This document shows, piece by piece, positions 16,687 to 25,243 of a DNA stretch of 64,000 nt (the first letter of the stretch is position 1; the number at the start of each line of letters is the position of its first letter). The translations under genes were made by a program, and so were the position numbers. The notes below the pieces were generated by a model. It was not told the DNA's origin and searched no databases. It saw only the letters and a program-made list of their open reading frames with translations. Origin of the DNA: Desertivirga arenae (GTDB lineage: Bacteria > Bacteroidota > Bacteroidia > Sphingobacteriales > Sphingobacteriaceae); assembly GCF_017355785.1 (NCBI RefSeq), contig NZ_JAFEWE010000004.1, positions 186,001 through 250,000 on the forward strand, in the 5' to 3' direction.

Positions 16687-17778
16687 TTATATAGCTTCAA
16701 TTACCATGGTTTCAACTGTTAAACCAGGGCCAAAAGCAAAGGTCATTATGTTTTCGCCTCTTAATGCTTCTTTTAATAATCGTTTTAAAATAAAAAGGAT
16801 TGTTACTGAAGACATGTTTCCATATTGCCTTAGGATGTCATAGGAAATATCGAGTGCTTCTTCTGGCAGATCAAGCACTTGTTCACACACTTCCAGGATT
16901 CTTCGGCCTCCGGGATGTATAGCAGTTCGATTTATAGAAGTCCTTGATATTCCAGCTTTGGCCGCAAGATCATCTGCTACTTTATTTATTTTCTTGCCAA
17001 TATTCCTTGCGATCCCCGAAGAAAGACGCATTTCAAATCCATAATCACCTATGCGCCATGCCATTTCATCTTTCGCTTCGGTAACCAATGTATTATAAAA
17101 GCATTTCAAAGCAAGGCCATGTTTGTCTCCCTTATTATGTTCAACAAGTACTGCAGCAGCACCATCTGCAAACAATGAATTTGCTACCCAGTTCTCCATA
17201 GTGTTTTCTCGTTGAAAGTGAAGTGTGCACAATTCCACATCTACAATCAGAACTTTAGCTTCCACGTTGGCTCGACAAATGTAATCAGCCATTTTTAAGG
17301 CATTGAAAGCGCCATAACACCCCATAAAATTTATGCAGGTTCGTTCAATGGTCTCAGCAAGTTGCATTTCCTGAACTAGATCTATATCAAGTCCTGGCGC
17401 ATACATCCCTGTACAACTTACGGTGATAAGGTGAGTTGCATCAGCGAGATTGAATTCAAAACTCTCTTTCAGATTTTTTAGTGCCTGAATCGCTAAATCT
17501 TTTGCATTATTTTCATAGAAATCACTTCTTTTCTTTGTGCCTGGAAAAGGTTCTAAATTCCCATCGTTGCCAAAAAAAGTAAAGGTGCCACGTGAAACAC
17601 CAAAGTCAGGAATAACAGAATATCTGAATTGAATACCAGAAGCATCATAGAGTTTTTTTAGCCTGGAACCATTCAACTCATCCAGATTATGTGCGGTCGA
17701 CATAAACTCAAGAATTTTCATCTGAGGAAAACGGTATTCAGGATTTGCTGTTCCAATAGCGGTGATAGTGCTGCTCAT
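16687..17778 (-). CDS. Type III polyketide synthase (chalcone/stilbene synthase superfamily)
   Basis: 363 residues, the usual length for a bacterial homodimeric type III PKS. The catalytic triad is intact: Cys154 in F-M-G-C-Y-G, His288 in A-I-H-P-G-G-R, Asn321 in Y-G-N-M-S-S. The C-terminal cyclisation loop reads A-F-G-P-G (348-352). These enzymes extend an acyl starter with malonyl-CoA and cyclise it to an alkylpyrone, resorcinol or similar ring. Here it is the first gene of an operon with a methyltransferase and a flavoprotein, and is divergent by 50 bases from a UbiA prenyltransferase. The starter is unknown; a fatty acyl chain is plausible by analogy with SrsA and BpsA. Confidence 0.93.
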   Translation of the reverse strand: MSSTITAIGTANPEYRFPQMKILEFMSTAHNLDELNGSRLKKLYDASGIQFRYSVIPDFGVSRGTFTFFGNDGNLEPFPGTKKRSDFYENNAKDLAIQALKNLKESFEFNLADATHLITVSCTGMYAPGLDIDLVQEMQLAETIERTCINFMGCYGAFNALKMADYICRANVEAKVLIVDVELCTLHFQRENTMENWVANSLFADGAAAVLVEHNKGDKHGLALKCFYNTLVTEAKDEMAWRIGDYGFEMRLSSGIARNIGKKINKVADDLAAKAGISRTSINRTAIHPGGRRILEVCEQVLDLPEEALDISYDILRQYGNMSSVTILFILKRLLKEALRGENIMTFAFGPGLTVETMVIEAI

Positions 17779-17828
17779 TTCAGTTTCTGTAATTTCAAGA
17801 ACGTTTTTTAACTCTTAAGGTTTTTCTC

Positions 17829-18716
17829 ATGCCAATTCTGCCATCGAAGTCAGCATTACTCCACATGCGTTTCTTTTTTTCGTTTTTCCTGCTGCCTGTG
17901 TATGTTTTTGCATTAAGTCAGGCTAAAGGTACCCAGACGCTTCGTGCATTACTGGTATTTACCTGCTGGCACTTTTTTATTTACCCGGCAAGCAATGGCT
18001 ATAATAGTTACTTTGATAAAGATGAAGGCAGTATAGCACTGTTGGAAAAACCTCCCTCTGTAGACAAAAGCCTTTACTGGTTTTCTTTGTTTTTTGACCT
18101 TATTGGGTTTTTGCTGGGATTGCTGGTAAGTCTTGAATTTGCGCTGGCAACAGTGATATACGGACTATTATCAAAAATGTATAGCCACCCTACTATCCGG
18201 TTGAAAAAAAATCCAATAGCCAGTTTTCTTGTGGTATTTATTTTTCAGGGAGCTTTCGTTTATTGGGCTAGTTTGGCTGCTCTTTCTGGAAGTGGTATCA
18301 CAGAAGTATGGGATAGTAATGTTTTTATAGGGGGAATGATATGTTCATGTTTAATTGGTGCCTCCTATCCCCTTACTCAAGTTTATCAGCACGAAGAGGA
18401 TACCCGGCGTGGGGATAGGACCCTAAGTCTTTTGCTTGGAATCAATGGATCATTTGTGTTCTCCGGGATTTTATTTCTAACCGGTGTGATCCTTGTTTTC
18501 CTATACTGGCAATCAAAAGAGATTATTTCAAATTTCTGGCTCTTTGTACTTTTTATTCTTCCTGTATTATATGTCTTCCTTTCCTGGTTTACGAAGGTTT
18601 TAAGGAATAGTACTAATGCTAATTTTAGAAATATGAGTAGAATGACACTGGCAAGTGGTACTGCCATGTTGCTTTATTTTTTGGTGGTCTATTTTCGTGC
18701 TCTCTTTAAAATCTAA
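17829..18716 (+). CDS. UbiA-family prenyltransferase
   Basis: 295 residues with about eight membrane helices. The first Asp-rich motif is N-G-Y-N-S-Y-F-D-K-D-E (56-66) and the second Q-H-E-E-D-T-R-R-G-D-R-T (187-197), matching the two magnesium-diphosphate sites of UbiA enzymes, which move a prenyl group onto an aromatic ring in the inner membrane. It is not next to menaquinone or haem O genes; it shares a 50-base divergent promoter region with the type III PKS. The simplest reading is that it prenylates the aromatic product of that locus, but this is inference. A menA-like role is a less likely alternative. Confidence 0.85.
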   Translation: MPILPSKSALLHMRFFFSFFLLPVYVFALSQAKGTQTLRALLVFTCWHFFIYPASNGYNSYFDKDEGSIALLEKPPSVDKSLYWFSLFFDLIGFLLGLLVSLEFALATVIYGLLSKMYSHPTIRLKKNPIASFLVVFIFQGAFVYWASLAALSGSGITEVWDSNVFIGGMICSCLIGASYPLTQVYQHEEDTRRGDRTLSLLLGINGSFVFSGILFLTGVILVFLYWQSKEIISNFWLFVLFILPVLYVFLSWFTKVLRNSTNANFRNMSRMTLASGTAMLLYFLVVYFRALFKI

Positions 18717-18727
18717 TTTTCCAGTAC

Positions 18728-19372
18728 TTACTTCAGGCCATCCCATTCGCCATAAAACTGCTCGAGATATAATTCCATAAACTCATGTCGGTGCTGGGCC
18801 AGTCGCTTTCCTGATGAGGTGTTCATCTTGTCTTTCAGCAGCAATAGCTTTTCATAAAAATGGTTGATTGTCGGAGCTGAGCTTTTTTTATACTCCTCTT
18901 TAGTCATGTGCAGATTTGGCGGTATCTCAGGATTGTAGAATTCTCGTTGTTTATATCCGCCATAGCTAAATGCCCTTGCAATACCGATTGCCCCAATGGC
19001 GTCTAGTCTGTCCGCATCCTGAACAACTTCAAGTTCTTTTGATCTGAACTTAATTTCCCCAAAGCTTGCCTTGAAAGACATATATTTTATGATGTCAGTG
19101 ACATGTTTAATGATAGCTTCCTCAACCCCTATACTTTCGAGGAAGGCCCTCGCTTTTATAGGACCAATTTCCTCATCTCCGTCATGGAACTTGGAATCAG
19201 CAATATCATGTAACAGAGCGGCGAGTTCCACCACCAGTGTGTCTGCACCTTCCTCTTTTCCGATGGTTATAGCAGTTTGCCAAACTCTGTAAATATGCCA
19301 CCAATCATGGCCACCTTCTGCTCCTTCAAGCGTTTTCCTAACAAAAGTCTCGGTTTGGTCTATGAAGCTCAT
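18728..19372 (-). CDS. HD-domain phosphohydrolase
   Basis: 214 residues. H26, the H-D pair in A-A-L-L-H-D-I-A-D (55-56) and D-A-D in V-V-Q-D-A-D-R-L-D-A (about 117) form the metal site of HD-superfamily hydrolases, close to the YedJ-like group that acts on nucleotides or other phosphate esters. The substrate cannot be assigned. The stop lies 11 bases from the convergent UbiA stop, with no room for a terminator between them. Confidence 0.85.
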   Translation of the reverse strand: MSFIDQTETFVRKTLEGAEGGHDWWHIYRVWQTAITIGKEEGADTLVVELAALLHDIADSKFHDGDEEIGPIKARAFLESIGVEEAIIKHVTDIIKYMSFKASFGEIKFRSKELEVVQDADRLDAIGAIGIARAFSYGGYKQREFYNPEIPPNLHMTKEEYKKSSAPTINHFYEKLLLLKDKMNTSSGKRLAQHRHEFMELYLEQFYGEWDGLK

Positions 19373-19406
19373 CTCTAAAACTTGATTCTAATATAGCTGC
19401 CAGCGT

Positions 19407-20081
19407 CTAATAATATTTATAACTTTCCTTTCCGTGCCTTCTGCGCGCTCTGAAATTAAATCCCCTTACAAGTCCGTAAGCAAACCCTCCAATATGAGCC
19501 CAGTATCCAACCCCTGAAGTATCCGAAGCTTGAGCTCCGAGAGAATCCCAGCCTCCCAGCAATTGCTGAATGATCCATATAAGAAGAAAGACAAATGCTG
19601 AAACTCTAAAAAAGAAGAAAAAGAAAAAAACTTTGATTCTTGATGAGGGGAACATCACCAGATATGCACCGAGGGTAGCAGCAATAGCTCCCGAAGCGCC
19701 AATACAGGGGATGTTGCTGCCATTTAATACAACACAATGAACCAGGGCTGCTGCAACTCCGCCTGCAACGTAAAACAGAAGAAAACGAAGGTTTCCGATA
19801 GAAATTTCAATGTTATCGCCAAAAATCCACAGGAACAGCATATTTCCAATCAGGTGCATCCATCCCCCATGTAAAAACATACTGGTGAACAATGTGTACA
19901 ACTGTTGTCCTCGCATTACGCGTGAAGGCGTAGCACCGTAGGTGTAAAACAAATTCTGTAACTGCTCCTCGTTCAACTGTATCTCTTGCCAGAAAAAATA
20001 GCAGTTTACAATTATTAGCAGATAGGTAAATACGGGTCTGTGCTGTCCTTTAACATGATCGTCTCCTATGGGAAAAAGCAT
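19407..20081 (-). CDS. Rhomboid-family intramembrane serine protease
   Basis: 224 residues with six or seven membrane helices. The catalytic dyad is Ser130 in G-A-S-G and His196 in W-A-H-I-G-G; the H-G-G-W-M-H-L-I-G-N-M segment (71-81) gives the conserved helix-2 histidine and asparagine of the oxyanion region. Rhomboids cleave membrane proteins within the bilayer. Residues 152-158 are seven consecutive phenylalanines, encoded by a long A-rich tract on the plus strand (about 19609-19631), a place where replication slippage would shift the frame. Confidence 0.9.
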   Translation of the reverse strand: MLFPIGDDHVKGQHRPVFTYLLIIVNCYFFWQEIQLNEEQLQNLFYTYGATPSRVMRGQQLYTLFTSMFLHGGWMHLIGNMLFLWIFGDNIEISIGNLRFLLFYVAGGVAAALVHCVVLNGSNIPCIGASGAIAATLGAYLVMFPSSRIKVFFFFFFFRVSAFVFLLIWIIQQLLGGWDSLGAQASDTSGVGYWAHIGGFAYGLVRGFNFRARRRHGKESYKYY

Positions 20082-20150
20082 AGCTCTGGTTTAAAATGAA
20101 AATTTAAGATAAAAATTCAAATGGAGGCATTAAAATTTGAAAACAATAAT

Positions 20151-21125
20151 TTAAAGAGCAGACAGTAAGGCTTTTGTGAATTCTTCCGGGATCTGAACGT
20201 GCGGAATATGTCCTACTCCCTCAAACTCAATTAATTTGGCTCCTGGGATTTTTTTAGCAGTTTCTTTTCCAAGTAGCTTGTATTGCCCGTGCTTTGCCTG
20301 TTCTTCTTTTGATAATAGACCTTTGCCTACAATAGTTTTGTCTTCCTTTCCTATAAACAGCACGGTAGGAACTTTAAGGTTAGCAAACTCGTGAACAACT
20401 GGTTGTTCATAAATCATAGTAAAGGTCATGGCTGATACTTTAGCATATCTCGGAAAATCTGAACTCTTAGAGACACCACCACCTATCTTAACCAGGTAAT
20501 CGTATTCTCTTTTCCATTTAGGGAAGTAAGACGTCTCATAGTATTTCTTAACTGTCTCGGCCGTCGACTTCAGTTCAGTCTTATATTGCTCTTCTGTATT
20601 GATATAAGGAACAAAGCTGCGGTAATCCTCTAATCCTATTGGATTTTCCAGTAGAAGCTGAGCCGTTCTTTCGGGGAACATTAAAGCAAACCTGGTCGCA
20701 AGCATTCCACCCATAGAATGGCCTAGTATAGCTGCCTTTTGTACCCCTAAAGTATCTAAAAGTTGTCGGTTAAATCTGGCCAGGGAATGGAAGCTGTAAT
20801 GAATGAAAGCTTTCGAAGATTTTCCAAATCCAATCTGATCGGGAACAATCACCCTGTAACCCTTACTAGTAAGCACCGTTATAACCTCTGTCCAATAATA
20901 ACCACCAAAGTTCTTGCCGTGAAAAAGCACTACAGATTTTCCATTTGCGTTTTCAGGCCTGATATCCATATAAGCCATCCTTAGATCCTGACCCTCAGCG
21001 CTTATGTTTAAAAATTTAACCGGATGGGGATACCTCACATTTTCAAGGGTAATCGAGAGGGTGTCGTTTTGCGCCTCGGCAAAAAAAATGAAAAGTGTAA
21101 ATAGAAGAGTTAGTATTGTTCTCAT
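20151..21125 (-). CDS. Secreted alpha/beta hydrolase
   Basis: 324 residues with a signal peptide (hydrophobic 4-16, cleavage after A-E-A-Q). The alpha/beta hydrolase core has an H-G-K-N-F-G-G oxyanion segment (about 69-75), nucleophile Ser137 in G-H-S-M-G-G, an acid in G-K-E-D-K near residue 255 and histidine in G-V-G-H-I-P-H near the C-terminus. Likely an esterase or lipase in the periplasm; the substrate is unknown. Same strand as the SDR gene upstream (86-base gap) but not obviously coupled. Confidence 0.85.
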   Translation of the reverse strand: MRTILTLLFTLFIFFAEAQNDTLSITLENVRYPHPVKFLNISAEGQDLRMAYMDIRPENANGKSVVLFHGKNFGGYYWTEVITVLTSKGYRVIVPDQIGFGKSSKAFIHYSFHSLARFNRQLLDTLGVQKAAILGHSMGGMLATRFALMFPERTAQLLLENPIGLEDYRSFVPYINTEEQYKTELKSTAETVKKYYETSYFPKWKREYDYLVKIGGGVSKSSDFPRYAKVSAMTFTMIYEQPVVHEFANLKVPTVLFIGKEDKTIVGKGLLSKEEQAKHGQYKLLGKETAKKIPGAKLIEFEGVGHIPHVQIPEEFTKALLSAL

Positions 21126-21210
21126 TGTTAGCCAGAAGTATGAAAGTCCAGAATCAGGAGTATTGGAGGTGATATCCTTTTAGTCCGATATCTCCTTTAG
21201 TAATCAGGAT

Positions 21211-21996
21211 TTAAAGGGATGCAGTCTTTCCCCCGTCTACAGGGATGTTGATGCCGTTGATATAATTTGCTGCAGGACTTGCAAGGAATGCAACGGCTGC
21301 AGCAACATCTTCAGGAGTTCCAATTTTCCCTGCCGGTATCTCCTTAATCATTTCCTCCTGTATTTGTGCTGAAGTTTTTCCTTCCTTTTCTGCACGACCC
21401 TTAATAAGAGCCTCTAAGCGTCCGGTCATAGAGGTGCTGGGTAAAACGTTATTTACCGTTATCCCGTATCCTCCGAGTTCAAAAGAAAGAGTCTTTGCCC
21501 AGTTGGCAACTGCAGCCCTTATTGTATTTGATACCCCTAATCCCTTTAATGGTGTTTTTACGGAAGTAGAAATTATGTTTATGATGCGTCCCCAACCTGC
21601 TTGTTTCATATTAGGCACTACCAACTGTGTCAGCAATTGATTGCAAATCAGATGCTGTGAAAAAGCTCTTGTATAGTCATCAGGGTTGGCTTCGATCGCT
21701 TGCCCGGCCTGCGGCCCTCCGGTGTTGTTTATGAGGATATCAATCGGATTTTTTTTGGCATACTCTGCAACTTTAGCTTCTAAATCTTCCGGACTGTTAA
21801 AGTCTGCTACGATATAATGGTGAGATTCAGTGTCATCAGCAGGAAGATGGCTAACTACTTCTTTAAGTTTATCTTCATTGCGAGCCACTAAAGTAATACT
21901 AGCACCTAGTAGTGCAAGTTCCATTGCTGATGCTTTCCCTATTCCCTGTGTGCTTCCGCAAACCAACGCTCTTTTTCCGGTCAGATCTAAATTCAT
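21211..21996 (-). CDS. SDR-family protein lacking the catalytic Tyr and Lys
   Basis: 261 residues, classical short-chain dehydrogenase length. The Rossmann signature is degenerate but present (C-G-S-T-Q-G-I-G, 13-20), and N-N-T-G-G (90-94) and the N-I-I-S-T-S strand are conserved. The Y-x-x-x-K motif is replaced: aligned with the usual Y-S-A-S-K, this protein has S156-N-T-I-R160. Related FabG-like Bacteroidota proteins share this change. It may bind NAD(P) without ordinary SDR catalysis, or use other residues. It begins 2 bases after the rarA stop, so it is probably cotranscribed with rarA. Confidence 0.85.
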   Translation of the reverse strand: MNLDLTGKRALVCGSTQGIGKASAMELALLGASITLVARNEDKLKEVVSHLPADDTESHHYIVADFNSPEDLEAKVAEYAKKNPIDILINNTGGPQAGQAIEANPDDYTRAFSQHLICNQLLTQLVVPNMKQAGWGRIINIISTSVKTPLKGLGVSNTIRAAVANWAKTLSFELGGYGITVNNVLPSTSMTGRLEALIKGRAEKEGKTSAQIQEEMIKEIPAGKIGTPEDVAAAVAFLASPAANYINGINIPVDGGKTASL

Positions 21997-21997
21997 A

Positions 21998-23278
21998 TTA
22001 ATAGCCGTATTTGTCTTTCCACAAACGCTTCAAGTGCTCTCTAAGTTTTAACTCGGCTGCATTATTGCCAGGTTCATAAAGACGTGTCCCTGCTACTTTA
22101 TCCGGAAAGTATTCTTGCTCTGAGAAATTGCCTTCATAGGCATGGGAATATTTATATTCTGTACCATAGCCAATGTCTTTCATTAGCTTGGTAGGTGCAT
22201 TACGAATATGTAGAGGAACTGGAAGGTCTCCTGTCCGGGCTACTAATTCCTGCGCTTTGTTAATTGCCTCGTAGCTGGCATTGCTTTTAACCGAGGATGC
22301 AAGATAGACTACAGCCTGCGATAAAATTATTCTGGATTCTGGCCACCCTATAATATTAACGGCTTGAAAGCAGTTATTAGCCAGGAGGAGCGCATTAGGA
22401 TTGGCATTACCTATATCTTCCGAAGCCAGAATAAGTAGCCTTCTTGCGATAAACAAGGGATCTTCTCCTCCAGCAATCATCCTTGCCAGCCAATAAACAG
22501 CAGCGTTAGGGTCACTTCCCCGAATAGATTTAATAAAGGCAGAAATAATATCGTAATGTTGCTCCCCGGCTTTATCGTACAAAGCCAGGTTCTGCTGCAC
22601 ATTATCAAGGACTAATTTATTGGTGATCTCTAACTGATCTCTTCCAAGAGCATTAATTACGATTTCGAAGATATTCAAAAGTTTTCTTGCGTCACCTCCA
22701 CTCAGTCGCAATAAAGCTTCATGCTCTTTTATAATAACTTGTTTCTGTGACAAGTATTTATCGTCCTTAAGAGCCCGCCTAATAAGCTGAACCAGATCAT
22801 CTTCAGTAAGATGCTTTAAAATATAAACCTGGCAGCGCGAAAGTAAAGCTGATATAACTTCAAAAGAAGGATTTTCTGTTGTTGCTCCAATTAAAGTAAC
22901 CAATCCCCGCTCTACGGCCCCTAATAAGGAATCTTGCTGTGATTTTGAAAACCTGTGGATTTCGTCTATAAACAGAACCGGAAGATTTTGTTCGATCTCT
23001 CTTAGTCTGGAAGCTTTTTCGATGACCTCTCTGACGTCTTTCACTCCTGAGTTAATAGCGCTCAGACTGAAGAATGGACGTTTTAGTTGTTGAGAAATAA
23101 TAAAAGCGAGCGTTGTTTTCCCCACTCCGGGAGGGCCCCATAGAATTAAAGAGGGAAGGTTTCCACTTTCTATGGCTCTTCTTAATATAGCATTTTCACC
23201 TACTAAGTGTTGTTGTCCAACATATTCATCCAAAGAAGTTGGACGCATTCGTTCTGCTAAAGGAGGAATGGTAGGCAT
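21998..23278 (-). CDS. rarA: Replication-associated recombination protein A (RarA/MgsA, AAA+ ATPase)
   Basis: 426 residues from the ATG at 23278. Clamp-loader-like AAA+ ATPase acting at stalled replication forks. Walker A is G-P-P-G-V-G-K-T-T, Walker B L-F-I-D-E-I-H-R-F, sensor region G-A-T-T-E-N-P-S-F, followed by the C-terminal tetramerisation domain (R-G-S-D-P-N-A-A-V-Y-W, A-S-E-D-I-G). The frame extends upstream to an ATG at 23329, but that region holds the glnS terminator hairpin (23303-23330); M-P-T-I-P-P-L-A-E-R-M-R-P is the usual family N-terminus, so 23278 is chosen. Confidence 0.95.
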   Translation of the reverse strand: MPTIPPLAERMRPTSLDEYVGQQHLVGENAILRRAIESGNLPSLILWGPPGVGKTTLAFIISQQLKRPFFSLSAINSGVKDVREVIEKASRLREIEQNLPVLFIDEIHRFSKSQQDSLLGAVERGLVTLIGATTENPSFEVISALLSRCQVYILKHLTEDDLVQLIRRALKDDKYLSQKQVIIKEHEALLRLSGGDARKLLNIFEIVINALGRDQLEITNKLVLDNVQQNLALYDKAGEQHYDIISAFIKSIRGSDPNAAVYWLARMIAGGEDPLFIARRLLILASEDIGNANPNALLLANNCFQAVNIIGWPESRIILSQAVVYLASSVKSNASYEAINKAQELVARTGDLPVPLHIRNAPTKLMKDIGYGTEYKYSHAYEGNFSEQEYFPDKVAGTRLYEPGNNAAELKLREHLKRLWKDKYGY

Positions 23279-23298
23279 TGGTATGATGTTTTTGATGT

Positions 23299-23330
23299 TA
23301 AAATTGAGGCCGGAAACTTCCGGCCTCAAT
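23299..23330 (-). terminator. Rho-independent terminator of glnS
   Basis: Perfect 13-bp stem ATTGAGGCCGGAA / TTCCGGCCTCAAT (23303-23315 and 23318-23330) just after the glnS stop on the minus strand, followed by TTTT. It separates glnS from rarA. Confidence 0.88.
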
Positions 23331-23333
23331 CTC

Positions 23334-25004
23334 TTATCCTTTCTTAACTTCTTTAGCCCATGTATCTTTTAAACTTACTGTTCGGTTGAATACAAGGTTT
23401 TCGGAAGTTGATTCTTTGTCTAATGTAAAATATCCTTTCCTGATAAACTGATACCCTTTTCCTGGTTTAGCAGTCGACAAATCAGGTTCCATATAGACCT
23501 TTGGAATGATTTGTAAACTCTCCGGATTGATCAGCTCTTTAAAATCACGCTCTTCTCCAGCAGGATCTTCAGCACGGAATAACCGGTCATAGATACGGAC
23601 CTCTGCGGTAGCAGCATGTTTTACACTAACCCAATGGATCGTACCTTTCACATTTATTCCTGAAGTATCTTGTCCTGATTTTGACTCGGGGATATACGTA
23701 CAATGAACTTCAGTAATATTTCCGCTTTCGTCCTTAACAAAATCCTCACACTTAACAATATATGCATGTTTCAAACGTGCCATCAAACCAGGGCCCAAAC
23801 GGAAGAATTTTTTTGGTGCATTTTCCATAAAGTCTTCACGTTCAATCCATAGTTCTTTGCTAAACGGAATATCACGAGAACCTTCTCCGCCTTCAACTTC
23901 AGGGTTGTTTTCTCCATGAAGCATTTCTTCCTGACCCTCTGGATAATTCGTGATCACGAGTTTAATAGGATCAAGTACAGCCATACGGCGCCAGGCTGTT
24001 TTATTAAGATCTTCACGAACGCAAAATTCAAGAAGACTAACATCTATAATGTTTTCTCTTTTAGCAACTCCTATTCTTTCGCAAAAATCGCGAATGGAAT
24101 GGGCTGTAAAACCTCTTCTTCTTAAGCCACTAATAGTAGGCATGCGCGGATCATCCCAACCACTTACAAAACCCTCATTAACCAATTGAAGCAGCTTACG
24201 TTTGCTCATAACCGTATAGGTCATGTTTAATCTCGCAAACTCATACTGGCGGGACGGGAATATTTCCAGCTGATCAAGGAACCATTCGTATAAGGGACGG
24301 TGAGGAATAAACTCAAGCGTACATATAGAATGTGTAATATTTTCAATCGAATCAGACTGACCATGAGCAAAATCGTACATCGGATAGATACACCATTTAT
24401 CTCCGGTCCTATGGTGATGAGCATGACGGATACGATACATTATCGGGTCGCGCATATGCATATTTGGAGAAGCAAGATCAATTTTTGCCCTCAAAACTTT
24501 TTCTCCATCCTGAAATTTACCTTCCCTCATCTCAGAAAATAGGCGCAGGTTTTCTTCAACAGAACGATCCCGGTAAGGAGAAGCTGTTCCTGGTTCGGTT
24601 GGAGTACCTTTTTGTGATGCTATTTCATCTGGAGTACTGTCGTCAACGTAAGCAAGCCCCTTCTGTATAAGCTTAACGGCAAAGTCATAAAGTTGATCAA
24701 AGTAGTTAGATGCATAAAGCTCTTCAGCCCACTCAAAACCTAACCATTTAACATCTTCCTTAATACTCTCTACATACTCAGTTTCCTCAGTCTCGGGATT
24801 GGTATCATCAAAGCGAAGGTTAGTTTTGCCATTGTATTTTATAGCAAGTCCGAAATTAAGGCAGATAGATTTAGCATGGCCAATATGTAAATAGCCATTT
24901 GGCTCAGGAGGGAAACGAGTAAGTACCTGGCCCCCATTTTTGCCATTCCTGATATCTTCTTCAATAATTTCTTCTATAAAATTTAAGGATCTTTCTTCGC
25001 TCAT
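23334..25004 (-). CDS. glnS: Glutaminyl-tRNA synthetase
   Basis: 556 residues, class I synthetase that charges tRNA-Gln directly. The H-I-G-H signature is in [10 protein letters not shown] (about 36-45) and the K-M-S-K-S equivalent is V-M-S-K-R-K-L near residue 265. GlnRS-specific segments such as F-D-D-T-N-P and the C-terminal anticodon-binding beta barrels are present. Most Bacteroidota possess GlnRS, so this does not indicate recent transfer by itself. A candidate -7 box lies 20 bases upstream and a strong terminator follows. Confidence 0.96.
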   Translation of the reverse strand: MSEERSLNFIEEIIEEDIRNGKNGGQVLTRFPPEPNGYLHIGHAKSICLNFGLAIKYNGKTNLRFDDTNPETEETEYVESIKEDVKWLGFEWAEELYASNYFDQLYDFAVKLIQKGLAYVDDSTPDEIASQKGTPTEPGTASPYRDRSVEENLRLFSEMREGKFQDGEKVLRAKIDLASPNMHMRDPIMYRIRHAHHHRTGDKWCIYPMYDFAHGQSDSIENITHSICTLEFIPHRPLYEWFLDQLEIFPSRQYEFARLNMTYTVMSKRKLLQLVNEGFVSGWDDPRMPTISGLRRRGFTAHSIRDFCERIGVAKRENIIDVSLLEFCVREDLNKTAWRRMAVLDPIKLVITNYPEGQEEMLHGENNPEVEGGEGSRDIPFSKELWIEREDFMENAPKKFFRLGPGLMARLKHAYIVKCEDFVKDESGNITEVHCTYIPESKSGQDTSGINVKGTIHWVSVKHAATAEVRIYDRLFRAEDPAGEERDFKELINPESLQIIPKVYMEPDLSTAKPGKGYQFIRKGYFTLDKESTSENLVFNRTVSLKDTWAKEVKKG

Positions 25005-25023
25005 ACGCTGTTTTAAAAGGCTA

Positions 25024-25031
25024 CAAAAGTA
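25024..25031 (-). promoter_or_regulatory. Putative -7 element of glnS
   Basis: Minus strand TACTTTTG matches TAnnTTTG, 20 bases before the glnS ATG. No clear -33 box at standard spacing. Confidence 0.4.
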
Positions 25032-25243
25032 ATAAAATGATTTTTGGCATACTAATGTTTATTATGTCATAACTTTTCTGTAAGAATTAAGTATAAGGGG
25101 CCATGTAAACGTGTGCAGCTCTAAGGAAGGGTTGAGACGGAATGTTTTCTACCAATACTTTTAATTAATAATTTTTTAAGTTGTAGAAATAATTTCCCAA
25201 CTCATCTATAACCACTATCTTTATCTGCCAAGTTACCCAGGAT

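Noticed and set aside
23279-23329. 17-residue extension of rarA
   Set aside because: It runs through the glnS terminator hairpin and is not found in the family.
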